Origin: Sphingomonas sp.
Lineage (GTDB): Bacteria; Pseudomonadota; Alphaproteobacteria; Sphingomonadales; Sphingomonadaceae
Length of the DNA: 64,000 nt
Assembly: GCF_017744835.1 (NCBI RefSeq)
Contig: NZ_JAGIAM010000002.1
Span: 1 to 64,000, forward strand
Reading direction: 5' to 3'
Made by a program: the position numbers and the translations under genes
In this document: positions 54,504 to 64,000 of the stretch, in pieces
How positions within the stretch are numbered: position 1 is the first letter of the stretch
Layout of the letters: each line of letters begins with the position of its first letter
The notes under the pieces: model-generated
Databases searched by the model: none
What the model was told of the DNA's origin: nothing
Seen by the model: only the letters and a program-made list of their open reading frames with translations

Positions 54504-55301
54504 TCAGGAAACGGCAAGAGGCGCGTAATAATCTCGCGTCAGACCGGCAGAGTTGCGCGCCGAGTCGTTGAACGGAGGCTTCAGCAAGCCCCGAAAATTC
54601 GTGCGCACAAGCGCTTGCCAGGTCGTTGCGGGATCGATTCGATCTTCCGAACAGGCGGATTCGAACCACACCGTCCCTGCCCGGACATGACGGACCTCAT
54701 CCTTCAGAATCCGTTCGAAAATCCGCACCGTGGGCACGTCGTCGGCCGCGGCGAAACGCTCGATCGTGGCGGGTGTGACGTCGAGCCCGCGCGCTTCCAG
54801 CACCATCGGAACCACCGCCAATCGGGCCAGCCGGTCGTGTGCCGTGGCGGCTGCCGCGTCCCACAATCCGTCGTGCGCCGGCATCGCGCCGTAGAAGCTG
54901 CCGAGCTGGTGCAGCCGCCGGTCGAGCAGCGTGAAATGCATCGCCTCGTCGGCGCCGACCTGCATCCAGTCATCGGTGAAGCCGCGCGCGAACTGGCCGC
55001 CGAAACGCCCGACGGCGTCGAAGGCCAGGTCGATGGCGGCGAATTCGATGTGCGCCAGCGCGTGGATCAGCGCGATGCGCCCGCGCTCGGAGCCGCCCTT
55101 GCCGCGCTTGGGCATGCGGTTGGGCGGCAGCAGCTCGGGCGCGTCGGGGCGCGCCGGGCGATCGGGCATCGCCACGTCGAAGCGATGCTCGAGCCGGCCC
55201 AGCCGCCAGTCGCGAGCGGCGGCGCGCGCCGCCTTTACCTTGGCGCGCGGATCGGCGGCATCGAGCACCGCGCGCGCTGCCTCGGCGACGCTCCGGCTCA
55301 C
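54504..55301 (-). CDS. DUF455 ferritin-like protein
   Basis: A 265-residue COG2833/DUF455 protein. The helices carry metal-ligand-type motifs HIEFAAIDLAFD, DEAMHFTLL and DEVRHV, as expected for a ferritin-like di-iron fold. Substrate and function are not established for the family. The start is GTG 55301, overlapping the bcp stop by 4 nt (GTGA). Third gene of the glnE-bcp-DUF455 operon. Confidence 0.85.
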   Translation of the reverse strand: MSRSVAEAARAVLDAADPRAKVKAARAAARDWRLGRLEHRFDVAMPDRPARPDAPELLPPNRMPKRGKGGSERGRIALIHALAHIEFAAIDLAFDAVGRFGGQFARGFTDDWMQVGADEAMHFTLLDRRLHQLGSFYGAMPAHDGLWDAAAATAHDRLARLAVVPMVLEARGLDVTPATIERFAAADDVPTVRIFERILKDEVRHVRAGTVWFESACSEDRIDPATTWQALVRTNFRGLLKPPFNDSARNSAGLTRDYYAPLAVS

Positions 55302-55771
55302 TTGCCCGAGAGCTCCCGGACCGCGGCCAGCACGGCCTCGGCATGGCCCGGCACGCGCACCTTGCGCCAGGCGCGGACCAGCGTGCCCTGGGCGTCGAAC
55401 AGAAAGGTCGAGCGGTCGATCCCCATGTAGCGCCGGCCGTAGAGCTGCTTCTCGACCCAGGCGCCGAACGCCTCGAGCGCCACGCCCTCGGGATCGCTCG
55501 CGAGCGGCACGGTCAGGTCGTATTTGGCGGCGAACTTCTGGTGCTTGGCCGGCGTGTCCTTCGAGACGCCGAGCAGGCGCGCGCCGAGGGTCGTGAACTC
55601 GGGCATCAGCGCGGAGAAATCCTGCGCCTCGCGCGTGCAGCCGGCGGTGTCGTCCTTGGGATAGAAATAGAGGACGAAGGGCTGGCCCAGATAGTCGGTG
55701 AGCGCGATTCCGCCGCCCTCGGGCGCGTCGAGCGTGAGCGCGGGGAGCTTGTCGCCTTCCACGATAGCCAT
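55298..55771 (-). CDS. bcp: Peroxiredoxin, Bcp type
   Basis: A 157-residue thioredoxin-fold peroxidase. The peroxidatic cysteine is C45 (DDTAGCTREAQDF). Residue 50 is Gln, whereas E. coli Bcp has its resolving cysteine there, so this enzyme lacks that site and would work as a 1-Cys form or use another thiol. The start is ATG 55771, 11 nt after the glnE stop. Reduces peroxides in the cytoplasm. Confidence 0.94.
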   Translation of the reverse strand: MAIVEGDKLPALTLDAPEGGGIALTDYLGQPFVLYFYPKDDTAGCTREAQDFSALMPEFTTLGARLLGVSKDTPAKHQKFAAKYDLTVPLASDPEGVALEAFGAWVEKQLYGRRYMGIDRSTFLFDAQGTLVRAWRKVRVPGHAEAVLAAVRELSGK

Positions 55772-55782
55772 GTCGGTCTCCG

Positions 55783-58470
55783 TCAGCCGCCGGCGCGAAC
55801 CGCCGCCCAGCAGGCGCTGACCTCCTGCCGGGTCCGCTCCAGCGTGGCAACCACCTCGTCCCAGTCGGAAAGCCCGACGGCGCGCGCGATCAGCGCCTGG
55901 GTCGCGGCGCCGGGCGGCTGGGCGTCGGGCGCGACGAGGCGCATCGTGACGAGCAGGCGCGAGAGGAAGTCGTGCGCCGGGCGCATCGTGGCGGGGAGCA
56001 GCCCCTCGCCCACCAGCGCGTCGATCGCGGCGCCGAGCTGCGGCACGAACGCGGTTCGGTGGCGCAGCTGGAGCGTGTGGATCGCGAACTCGAGGTCGAC
56101 CAGCCCACCGCCCAGCAGCTTGGCGTCGAGCGGCCCGGCGGGCGGCTTGTGCGCCGCCATCTCGGCACGCATCTTCGCCGCATCCGCCGCGATGTCGCGC
56201 TCGGGCCGCGCGCCGCCCAGCACTTCGGAGACGATCGCGGCAACCGCGGTCTGCGCAGCTTCGGAGCCGTAGATCGGCCGGGCGCGGGTGAGCGCCATAT
56301 GCTCCCAGGTCCAGGCGTCCTCGCGCTGGTAGCGCGCGAAAGCGTCGAGCGAGACAGTGAGCGGGCCCTGCGCGCCCGAGGGCCTGAGGCGCGTGTCGAC
56401 TTCGTAGAGCGGTCCCGCGGCGGTCGGCACCGAGAGCGCGGCGGTGATGCGCTGCGCCAGCCGATTGTAATAGGTCACCGCGCCGAGCGGCTTGGGCCCG
56501 TCCGATTCCGCGGCATAGTCGCCGGTGAAGAGATAGACCAGGTCGAGATCCGAGGCGTGCGTGAGCGCCTGCCCGCCCATGCGGCCCAGCGCGAGGATCA
56601 CCAGCTCGCTGTCCGGCACGCGGCCGTGGATGCGGGCGAACTCCTCCACCGTGGCAGCAGCGAGCACGTCGGCGGCCGCCTCGGCGACGCGGGCATAGCC
56701 GGCGGAGACGTCGAGCGGATCGCTGGCGCCCGCGACGATCTGCGCGCCGAGCGCGAAGCGCTTCTCGCCGACCAGCCGACGGACATGCTCGAGCTTCCAC
56801 TGATAGTCGGTGCCGCGCTCGCACGCCGCCATCTCGTGCACCAGCGCGGGCACCTCGGCCACGGGATCGAAGGCGCTCGCGTCGATCAGCCCGTCGAGCA
56901 GCTCCGGCCGGCGGCCGAGCCGGTCGGCGAGCGTCGGCGCATGGCTCAGGATTGCGCCGAGCAGCTGCGTCAGCGCCGGCTTGGCCTCGAGCAGGCGGAA
57001 GAAGTTGATCGCGCTCGGCAGGCGCGAGAGCATCGCGTCGAAGCGCGTGATCGCGTGCACGCTGTCGGGCGCCTTGGCGAAGGCCTCGAGCAGCACCGGA
57101 AGCACCGATTCGAGCGCCTCGCGCGCTTGGGGCGTGCGTAGCGCCGGATAGGAACCGCCGCGCCAGCCCTCGACGATCCGCGCGGCGCCCGCGGGATTCT
57201 CGAACCCCGCATCGGTGAGCCGCGCCTGAAGCGCGTCGCTGTCCGACGGCAGCCCCGGCTCGGCCTCGCCGGCGAGCGAATCATAGATGCTCCCCACCCG
57301 CTCGACGTGCGGGCGGAGCAGCGCGGTCAGCGCCGCGCCGTCGGCCAGGCCGTGGAGCTGCGCGACATTGTCGAGCGCGGCGGCATCGCCGGGCAGCGCG
57401 TGGGTCTGGAGGTCGTTCACCATCTGCAGGCGGTGCTCGATCGTGCGATAGGTGACATAGGCGTCGGTCAGTGCCGCGGCCTCCTCTGCCCCGATCCGTC
57501 CCGCCTCGGCGAGCGCCGCCAGCGCGTCGCGGGTCGCCGGCACGCGCAGCGCCGGCTCGCGGCCGCCGTGGATCAGCTGGTGGATCTGCGCGAAGAACTC
57601 GACTTCGCGGATACCCCCGCGCCCGCGCTTCAGGTCGTATCCCGGCCCGAACGCCTGCGCCTGCGAATAATGGTCGCGGATGCGGCGACTGATGTCGCGG
57701 ATCTCGCGGATCGTCCCATAGTCGAGCGCGCGCCGCCACACGAAGGGCCGGATCGCCTCGAGGAAACCCTCGCCCAGCACTCGATCGCCCGCGCAGGCGC
57801 GCGCGCGAATGAAGGCGGCGCGTTCCCAGGGCAGCGCCTGCGATTCATAATAGGAAATCGCCGCCTCGACCGGCAGCACGATCGGCGTCACTTCGGGCGA
57901 AGGCCGCAGCCGCAGGTCGACGCGCATCACATAGCCGTCGCCGTCGCGGGCCTGGAGCAGCTCGACCACGCGCCGCCCGATCCGCACCGCCGCTTCCTCC
58001 ACGGCCTCGCGCGGGCGGTGCGGCAGCGTCTGCGGATCGAAGATCAGGATCGGGTCGATGTCCGACGAATAGTTGAGCTCGCGGCTCCCCTGCTTGCCCA
58101 GCGCGATCGCGGCGAAGCCCTGTGGCTCGGCATCGGGCGTGCGCTCGAGGATCGCGGCGCGGATCGCGCGGTCGAGCGCGTCGTCGGCGAAATCGGTGAG
58201 CAGCCCGGTCACGCGCGTGAGGTCGAACACCCCCGCCAGGTCCCCCAGCGCGACCAGCAGCGCCAGCCTCCGCCGCTCGATCCGCAGCCGTTGCCCCACC
58301 GGCATCTCGCCGCCCAAGTCGCGCGCATAGCCGATCGGATCGGCGAGCGCGGCGTCCAAATCCTCGATCAGTTGCGGCTCGCGGCCCGCCAGCATCGCGA
58401 GGAAAGGCGCGTGCATCTTCGCGCGTTCGAGAGCCTCGGAAACCAGTTGCGAAGAGGGTTGTGACATCAT
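55783..58470 (-). CDS. glnE: Glutamine synthetase adenylyltransferase/deadenylase
   Basis: An 895-residue GlnE with two nucleotidyltransferase halves. The N-terminal half has GKQGSRELNYSSDIDPILIF, and the C-terminal half has LGRMGGQALTHASDLDLVYLF, each with a G-x-x-G/A-S...D-x-D type catalytic core. The two halves add and remove AMP on glutamine synthetase under PII control. The start at ATG 58470 (or 58467) is chosen; the longer frame reaches a TTG at 58515 that sits in the promoter region. First gene of an operon with bcp and the DUF455 gene. Confidence 0.95.
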   Translation of the reverse strand: MMSQPSSQLVSEALERAKMHAPFLAMLAGREPQLIEDLDAALADPIGYARDLGGEMPVGQRLRIERRRLALLVALGDLAGVFDLTRVTGLLTDFADDALDRAIRAAILERTPDAEPQGFAAIALGKQGSRELNYSSDIDPILIFDPQTLPHRPREAVEEAAVRIGRRVVELLQARDGDGYVMRVDLRLRPSPEVTPIVLPVEAAISYYESQALPWERAAFIRARACAGDRVLGEGFLEAIRPFVWRRALDYGTIREIRDISRRIRDHYSQAQAFGPGYDLKRGRGGIREVEFFAQIHQLIHGGREPALRVPATRDALAALAEAGRIGAEEAAALTDAYVTYRTIEHRLQMVNDLQTHALPGDAAALDNVAQLHGLADGAALTALLRPHVERVGSIYDSLAGEAEPGLPSDSDALQARLTDAGFENPAGAARIVEGWRGGSYPALRTPQAREALESVLPVLLEAFAKAPDSVHAITRFDAMLSRLPSAINFFRLLEAKPALTQLLGAILSHAPTLADRLGRRPELLDGLIDASAFDPVAEVPALVHEMAACERGTDYQWKLEHVRRLVGEKRFALGAQIVAGASDPLDVSAGYARVAEAAADVLAAATVEEFARIHGRVPDSELVILALGRMGGQALTHASDLDLVYLFTGDYAAESDGPKPLGAVTYYNRLAQRITAALSVPTAAGPLYEVDTRLRPSGAQGPLTVSLDAFARYQREDAWTWEHMALTRARPIYGSEAAQTAVAAIVSEVLGGARPERDIAADAAKMRAEMAAHKPPAGPLDAKLLGGGLVDLEFAIHTLQLRHRTAFVPQLGAAIDALVGEGLLPATMRPAHDFLSRLLVTMRLVAPDAQPPGAATQALIARAVGLSDWDEVVATLERTRQEVSACWAAVRAGG

Positions 58471-58541
58471 CGACTCGATTGCACCCGCAAAATGTAAGAA
58501 ATTGTCAAGCAACAAATTCGGTCCCGCGCCGTTTTAGCCGC

Positions 58542-58727
58542 GTGGTACAAGCGTATTCAAATTCCGCCCCCGAGGCACAGGCCGGCGCTTATCGCGTCGA
58601 GCGCCCCCGCGCCAGCGATGCGGTCGCCGGTGCGCTGCGCGAGGCCTTTGATCACGACCTCGGCCTCCCCAGCGACATGGCCGTGCTGCTGCGCCAGCTC
58701 AACGGACAGCGCCACGCGGGCTCCTGA
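58542..58727 (+). CDS. Small orphan protein with NepR-like C-terminus
   Basis: A predicted protein of 61 residues if started at GTG 58542, ending in DAVAGALREAFDHDLGLPSDMAVLLRQLNGQ. The pattern L-R-x-x-F...L...P-x-D-M-x-x-L-L-x-x-L resembles the NepR anti-sigma motif, but the spacing between the L and P residues is two residues shorter. There is no clear ribosome binding site, and a longer frame to 58461 overlaps glnE. Treat as an unassigned small protein. Confidence 0.4.
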   Translation: MVQAYSNSAPEAQAGAYRVERPRASDAVAGALREAFDHDLGLPSDMAVLLRQLNGQRHAGS

Positions 58728-58814
58728 GCCGAACCTCCTTTCAGCGCGTTTACCGCGCGCTAGTGCAAGTTAATGCTTGCCCCGGACGGCTCCCGCCCCC
58801 ATTTGCGAGGTCTC

Positions 58815-60533
<1,719 letters not shown>

Positions 60534-60569
60534 ACGCCACCCGCACTTCCCGCCACCCGGGCTCACAAA

Positions 60570-60775
60570 CCCTCTCCCCTTGATAGGGGAGAGGGATACC
60601 GCAGCTTGGTACCCCGGCCTTCGCCGGGGTGCCTAGCGGAGGTTGGGTGAGGGGTAGAGCGGAGCGGAGCTCCGCGCGGCTGCTGCGCAGCCGCACACCC
60701 CTCACCCAGCTCCGACTAGGGCCCGGCTGCGCCGAACCCAAGTCTGCGCAACCCTCTCCCCTCGCGGGGAGAGGG
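60570..60775. repeat. Composite intergenic repeat made of nested hairpins
   Basis: Five inverted repeats are packed in about 200 nt: CCCTCTCCCCT / AGGGGAGAGGG (60570-60595), ACCCCGGC / GCCGGGGT (60611-60630), the 12-bp arms TGGGTGAGGGGT (60644-60655) and ACCCCTCACCCA (60697-60708) that enclose GCGGAGCTCCGC and GCGGCTGC / GCAGCCGC, and CCCTCTCCCC / GGGGAGAGGG (60752-60775). A fragment of similar composition occurs near 53043-53066. It resembles a mosaic REP-type element and may act as a terminator or be inert. Confidence 0.75.
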
Positions 60776-60829
60776 ATAGCAATGGCCTGAAGGTCGAACG
60801 CCCCCAGCCCTGCTCTACGGAGACTCCCC

Positions 60830-61288
60830 CTGGCCGCACCCCGCATCCTCGTCGACGCCGACGCCTGCCCGGTGAAGGACGAGATCTACAAGGTCGCCTG
60901 GCGCCACGAGGTGCCCGTGGTCGTGGTCAGCAACCAGTATCTGCGCATTCCCGCGCACCCGCTGATCACGCGCCAGGTGGTGAGCGACAGCTTCGACGCC
61001 GCCGACGACTGGATCGCGGAAGCGGCGGACAAGGCCGCGATCGTCATCACCGCCGACATCCTGCTGGCCGACCGCTGCCTCAAGGCCGGCGCCCGCGTCC
61101 TCGCGCCCACGGGCAAGCCCTTCACCACCAGCTCGATCGGCGGCGCCATCGCCACCCGCGCGATCATGGCCGACCTGCGCGCCGGCGGCGACCAGCTCGG
61201 CGGCCCCAGGCCCTTCGCGGCAGCCGACCGCTCGCGGTTCCTCCAGGCGCTGGATGCGGCCGTGGTGGCGGTCAGGCGGGGGCAGTAG
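60830..61288 (+). CDS. yaiI: DUF188/YaiI family protein with CTG start
   Basis: A 152-residue protein, the same length as E. coli YaiI. The family's first strand and motif VDADACP appears at residues 8-14, followed by DEIYKVAWRH, VITADILLADRCLKAG and RAIMADLR. The in-frame stop at 60788-60790 leaves no ATG, GTG or TTG before that motif, and the GTG at 60872 would delete it. The CTG at 60830 has GGAG 7 nt upstream, so it is the most credible start. The fold is PIN/NYN-like with acidic residues; the activity is unknown. Confidence 0.85.
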   Translation: MAAPRILVDADACPVKDEIYKVAWRHEVPVVVVSNQYLRIPAHPLITRQVVSDSFDAADDWIAEAADKAAIVITADILLADRCLKAGARVLAPTGKPFTTSSIGGAIATRAIMADLRAGGDQLGGPRPFAAADRSRFLQALDAAVVAVRRGQ

Positions 61289-61390
61289 CGGCCGGAGGGA
61301 TCCGCGACCGAATGGGTAGTTACCCCGATGGCCATCCCCGCGGCGCAGCCTAGCCTTCGCCCCCTGCAGGTTCGACACAGGGGCGCCGCG

Positions 61391-62218
61391 ATGCATCACT
61401 CATTCGCCTTGCTTCGATCCGCGGCGATCGTCGCATGCCTCGCCGCGGCGCCCGCGGCTGCGCAGGCGGTCGGCGACAAATATTGGCTCGAGGCGGGCGC
61501 CTATTGGCCCGACGTCGATTCGCACGTCCGCGTCCAGTCGAGGGTCGTACCCCTCCCCGCGGCGGAGATCGATCTCGAAGGCGATCTCGCGCTCGAGGAT
61601 CGCCAGACGCTTGCGGCGGTCAGCGCTGGCGTCCGGATCGGGCCGCGGCTGATGATCGGCGCGGACTATTATGCGCTCGATCGCAGCGCCACGCGGTCGA
61701 TCGAGCACGACATCGTGTTCGACGATGCCGTCTATCCGGTCGGCGCCAGCGTGACGAGCGGCTTCGATTCGGACATCTACCGGCTCACCATCGGCTATGA
61801 TGTCGTCCGCTCCGACCGGGCGGAGATCGGCGCCGCGGTCGGGGTCCACGCCACCCGGTTCGACGTCTCGATCTCGGGCGCCGCCCGCATCGGCGGCATC
61901 GGCGCCGGAACGCAGGTCAAGCGCCGCCGCCTGTTCGCGCCGCTCCCGACGGTGGGCCTGTTCGCCCACGCGACCGTGCTGCCCCGCCTCACCGCCAATA
62001 CGCGCCTCGACTATATGGCGCTCGGCATCGACGATTATCGGGGCCGCCTCGTCAACGCGCAGGCGTCCCTCTCCTATCGCTTCGTCGAGAATGTCGGCCT
62101 GGGCGTGATGTATCGCTATGTCGATTACCGCGTCGACGCCGACAAGGAGCGCTGGGAGGGCCGGCTGCGCTATCGCTTCCACGGCCCCGCGGCATTCCTC
62201 CAGATCGGCTTCCGCTGA
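61391..62218 (+). CDS. Outer membrane beta-barrel protein
   Basis: A 275-residue exported protein with a signal peptide ending at A-A-A-Q (about residue 26). The mature part consists of alternating hydrophobic strands and turns (DKYWLEAGAYWPDV; MIGADYYALDRSA; YRLTIGYDVV; RLDYMALGIDDYRGRLVNAQASLSYRF), typical of a barrel of about ten strands. The last residues FLQIGFR put an aromatic near the end. ATG 61391 has AGGGG 7 nt upstream. Function unknown. Confidence 0.8.
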   Translation: MHHSFALLRSAAIVACLAAAPAAAQAVGDKYWLEAGAYWPDVDSHVRVQSRVVPLPAAEIDLEGDLALEDRQTLAAVSAGVRIGPRLMIGADYYALDRSATRSIEHDIVFDDAVYPVGASVTSGFDSDIYRLTIGYDVVRSDRAEIGAAVGVHATRFDVSISGAARIGGIGAGTQVKRRRLFAPLPTVGLFAHATVLPRLTANTRLDYMALGIDDYRGRLVNAQASLSYRFVENVGLGVMYRYVDYRVDADKERWEGRLRYRFHGPAAFLQIGFR

Positions 62219-62303
62219 GGCCGTGCAAAATAGCGGTGATTGCGCGGGTGGCCGTCGGCGTTGGGGTAGCGAACGCATCGATGTCGTGTGGTACTGGAAG
62301 GAA

Positions 62304-64000
62304 ATGGCGCAACGGGTATCAGGCCGCGCGTTGGGGAGCGCGTTGCACCGCGTAGGGGGCAAGATATCGCGATGGCTTCCGGTCTCCGTGCCCGGCTTGC
62401 TCGTCGGGGGACTCCTTTTTGCCGCCTCCCTGACCCCCTCGCTGGTGCCGCGGATCTGGGCGACGCAAGGTATCGTCTCGGGATTCTCGATTGCCATCGG
62501 ATATGCGATCGGCGCATTCGCGGCGTGGTTGTCCGCCCGGATCGCGATCCCCGGGCCAGGAGAAGCATTCGGGCGAGCGGCCCGCGTTGCTGCCGCGGTC
62601 GTCTGCGCCGCGGTCGTTGCCTACGCGCTCGCAAGGGCGGCGGGATGGCAGAATTCGATCCGCGTGCTGATGGAGCTCCCGCCGCTCGACAGCCTGTATA
62701 CATTGAAGGCGGTGGTCGCCCTGGCGGTGTTCGCGGTCCTGTTGGTGGTGGCGCGTTCCTTTCGGTGCGCGGCCCGCTTTGCGGCTGCGGTGGCGCGGCG
62801 CTTTCTGCCGGGCTGGGTTGCCAGCATCGTTGGCCTTGTGGCTACCGCAGCTCTGTTCTGGTCGATCGTCAACGGCGTGTTGGTCGACACGGCGTTGCGC
62901 ATCATGGATGCCGCTTATGAAGAGCGCGACAGCCGCATCGAACCCGAGTTCGCCCAGCCGACCGACCCCCTCAAAGCGGGAAGCCAGGCCTCCTTGCTGT
63001 CGTGGAAGGAACTCGGGCGACGGGGACGCCAGTTCATCGTCTCAGGCCCGACCCGAGCCGAAATCAGCGCATTCTCGGGCAAGGAAGCGATGGAGCCGGT
63101 TCGCGTATATGTGGGCCTGCGATCGGCTGACACCGTGCAATCCCGCGCCAGGCTCGCACTGGAGGAATTGAAGCGGGTCGGTGGGTTTGAGCGATCGGCG
63201 CTGATCGTGGTGACGCCCACCGGCACCGGCTGGATCGACGACCCTGCGCTGGACAGCGTCGAATATCTGCACGGCGGTGACGTCGCGAGCGTCGCGGTGC
63301 AATATTCCTATGTTGGAAGCTGGCTCAATCACCTTTCCGGCTCGCAATATGGTTTTGATACAGCGCGAGCCCTCTTCGAGGAGATTCACGCATATTGGGC
63401 TGGATTGCCCCCGGAGCATCGGCCCAGGCTCTACCTCTACGGCCTCAGCCTCGGTGCCCAGAGTTCTACCGAATCGACCGAGTTCGCGGCGATGCTTGGC
63501 GGTTCGATTAACGGGGCACTATGGGCGGGCCCTCCCTATTCGACGCAGCTGTGGCGCTTCTTCACGACACATCGCGATCCCGGATCTCCTGCATGGCTGC
63601 CTCGCTTCCGCGGGGGATCGTTCGTGCGCTTCATGAACCAGGATGGGGACGCTGCCAGCCAGTCCGGCCTTCGAAACGCAAACTGGGGCCCGGCGCGCCT
63701 CGTCTTCCTCCAATATGCCAGCGACGCGGCGACATTCTTCGAATACAGCGCGATTTATCGCCAGCCCGAATGGATGAACCTGCCGCGGGGGCCCGATGTC
63801 TCACCGGCGTTGCGCTGGTATCCGGTCGTCAGCTTTCTGCAGTTGCTGGTGGACGCGCCAATGGCGATGTTTGCGCCGGCCGGGCACGGGCATGTCTATG
63901 CTCCGTCGGACTACGTCAACGCGTGGATCCAGGTGACCGATGTGCGCGGCTGGTCCGCCGGCGAGATCGCACGGCTGAAGAACCACCTGTCTCATCGGCA
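62304..64000 (+). CDS. Abhydrolase_9 family membrane hydrolase, truncated by the window end
   Basis: At least 565 residues; the frame is still open at the end of the window. The N-terminal part has about five transmembrane helices (from residue 28), matching the Abhydrolase_9 N-terminal domain. The soluble domain has the nucleophile elbow YGLSLGAQSS, preceded by RLYLY. The sequence FSGKEAMEPVRVYVGLRSADTVQSRARLALEELKRVGGFERSALIVVTPTGTGW is characteristic of the family. Cell-surface or membrane esterase activity is likely; the substrate is unknown. The start is ATG 62304, next to a GGAAGGAA site. Confidence 0.85.
   Translation, partial: MAQRVSGRALGSALHRVGGKISRWLPVSVPGLLVGGLLFAASLTPSLVPRIWATQGIVSGFSIAIGYAIGAFAAWLSARIAIPGPGEAFGRAARVAAAVVCAAVVAYALARAAGWQNSIRVLMELPPLDSLYTLKAVVALAVFAVLLVVARSFRCAARFAAAVARRFLPGWVASIVGLVATAALFWSIVNGVLVDTALRIMDAAYEERDSRIEPEFAQPTDPLKAGSQASLLSWKELGRRGRQFIVSGPTRAEISAFSGKEAMEPVRVYVGLRSADTVQSRARLALEELKRVGGFERSALIVVTPTGTGWIDDPALDSVEYLHGGDVASVAVQYSYVGSWLNHLSGSQYGFDTARALFEEIHAYWAGLPPEHRPRLYLYGLSLGAQSSTESTEFAAMLGGSINGALWAGPPYSTQLWRFFTTHRDPGSPAWLPRFRGGSFVRFMNQDGDAASQSGLRNANWGPARLVFLQYASDAATFFEYSAIYRQPEWMNLPRGPDVSPALRWYPVVSFLQLLVDAPMAMFAPAGHGHVYAPSDYVNAWIQVTDVRGWSAGEIARLKNHLSHR

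Noticed and set aside
58490..58515. TTGACA hexamer inside the longest glnE frame
   Set aside because: No matching -10 at a normal distance. It was useful only as a hint that the TTG at 58515 is not the start.

Overview
The window reads as a chromosomal segment from a sphingomonad (Alphaproteobacteria, Sphingomonas-like). It has high GC and dense coding. It carries a 420-residue serine palmitoyltransferase whose key residues fall at exactly the positions known from Sphingomonas paucimobilis SPT (H159, D231, H234, K265), next to an acyl carrier protein and a CerR-type reductase. A large TonB-dependent receptor, a 1.7k-residue autotransporter, MHYT and CHASE sensor kinases and rplU-rpmA/obgE-proB housekeeping blocks fit the same group. 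No phage, plasmid, insertion sequence or CRISPR array is visible; the only transfer-type module is a small ParDE toxin-antitoxin pair.

Layout. 1-6.8 kb: a possible helix-turn-helix gene remnant, an alpha/beta-hydrolase-like protein without its nucleophile, a duplicated glycine-zipper lipoprotein, a YcbB-type L,D-transpeptidase, a single-pass membrane protein with a poly-Gly tail, and an MHYT-PAS hybrid kinase. 6.8-11.9 kb: proline catabolism (putA with a divergent Lrp/PutR regulator) and a COG4705 membrane protein. 11.9-19.8 kb: a type I secretion locus encoding a 1542-residue RTX nuclease, its ABC transporter and its HlyD adaptor. 19.9-22 kb: small proteins, MscL, a YegP/DUF1508 protein and a DUF4136-like lipoprotein. 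21.9-26.3 kb: a three-gene operon of OmpR-type regulator, LysM/FecR periplasmic protein and CHASE2 kinase, which I regard as the best candidate for an undescribed signalling system. 26.6-33 kb: 3-oxoadipyl-CoA thiolase divergent from an autotransporter with three tandem passenger modules, then tRNA-Ser(CGA). 33.2-38.8 kb: hspQ, a TonB receptor, rplU-rpmA, a GNAT protein and a TetR regulator. 38.8-43.3 kb: a CHASE3-like hybrid kinase and the sphingolipid operon cerR-acp-spt. 43.5-48.1 kb: proB, obgE, lptF and lptG. 48.1-51.6 kb: parDE, a membrane desaturase, and a GNAT-like protein that may be the bacterial ceramide synthase. 51.8-58.5 kb: xthA, erpA, an M23 peptidase, and glnE-bcp-DUF455. 58.5-64 kb: a small orphan protein, a DbpA-like helicase, a DUF188 protein that appears to start with CTG, an outer membrane protein and a truncated Abhydrolase_9 protein.

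Themes. Many genes serve the envelope: sphingolipid synthesis, LPS export (lptFG), peptidoglycan remodelling (Ldt, M23), surface and secreted proteins, and membrane sensors. Proline is represented on both sides, by synthesis (proB) and degradation (putA). Several starts were set by Shine-Dalgarno spacing rather than by the longest open frame (GTG, TTG and one CTG). Many very long open frames antisense to real genes are GC-driven shadows and were left out.
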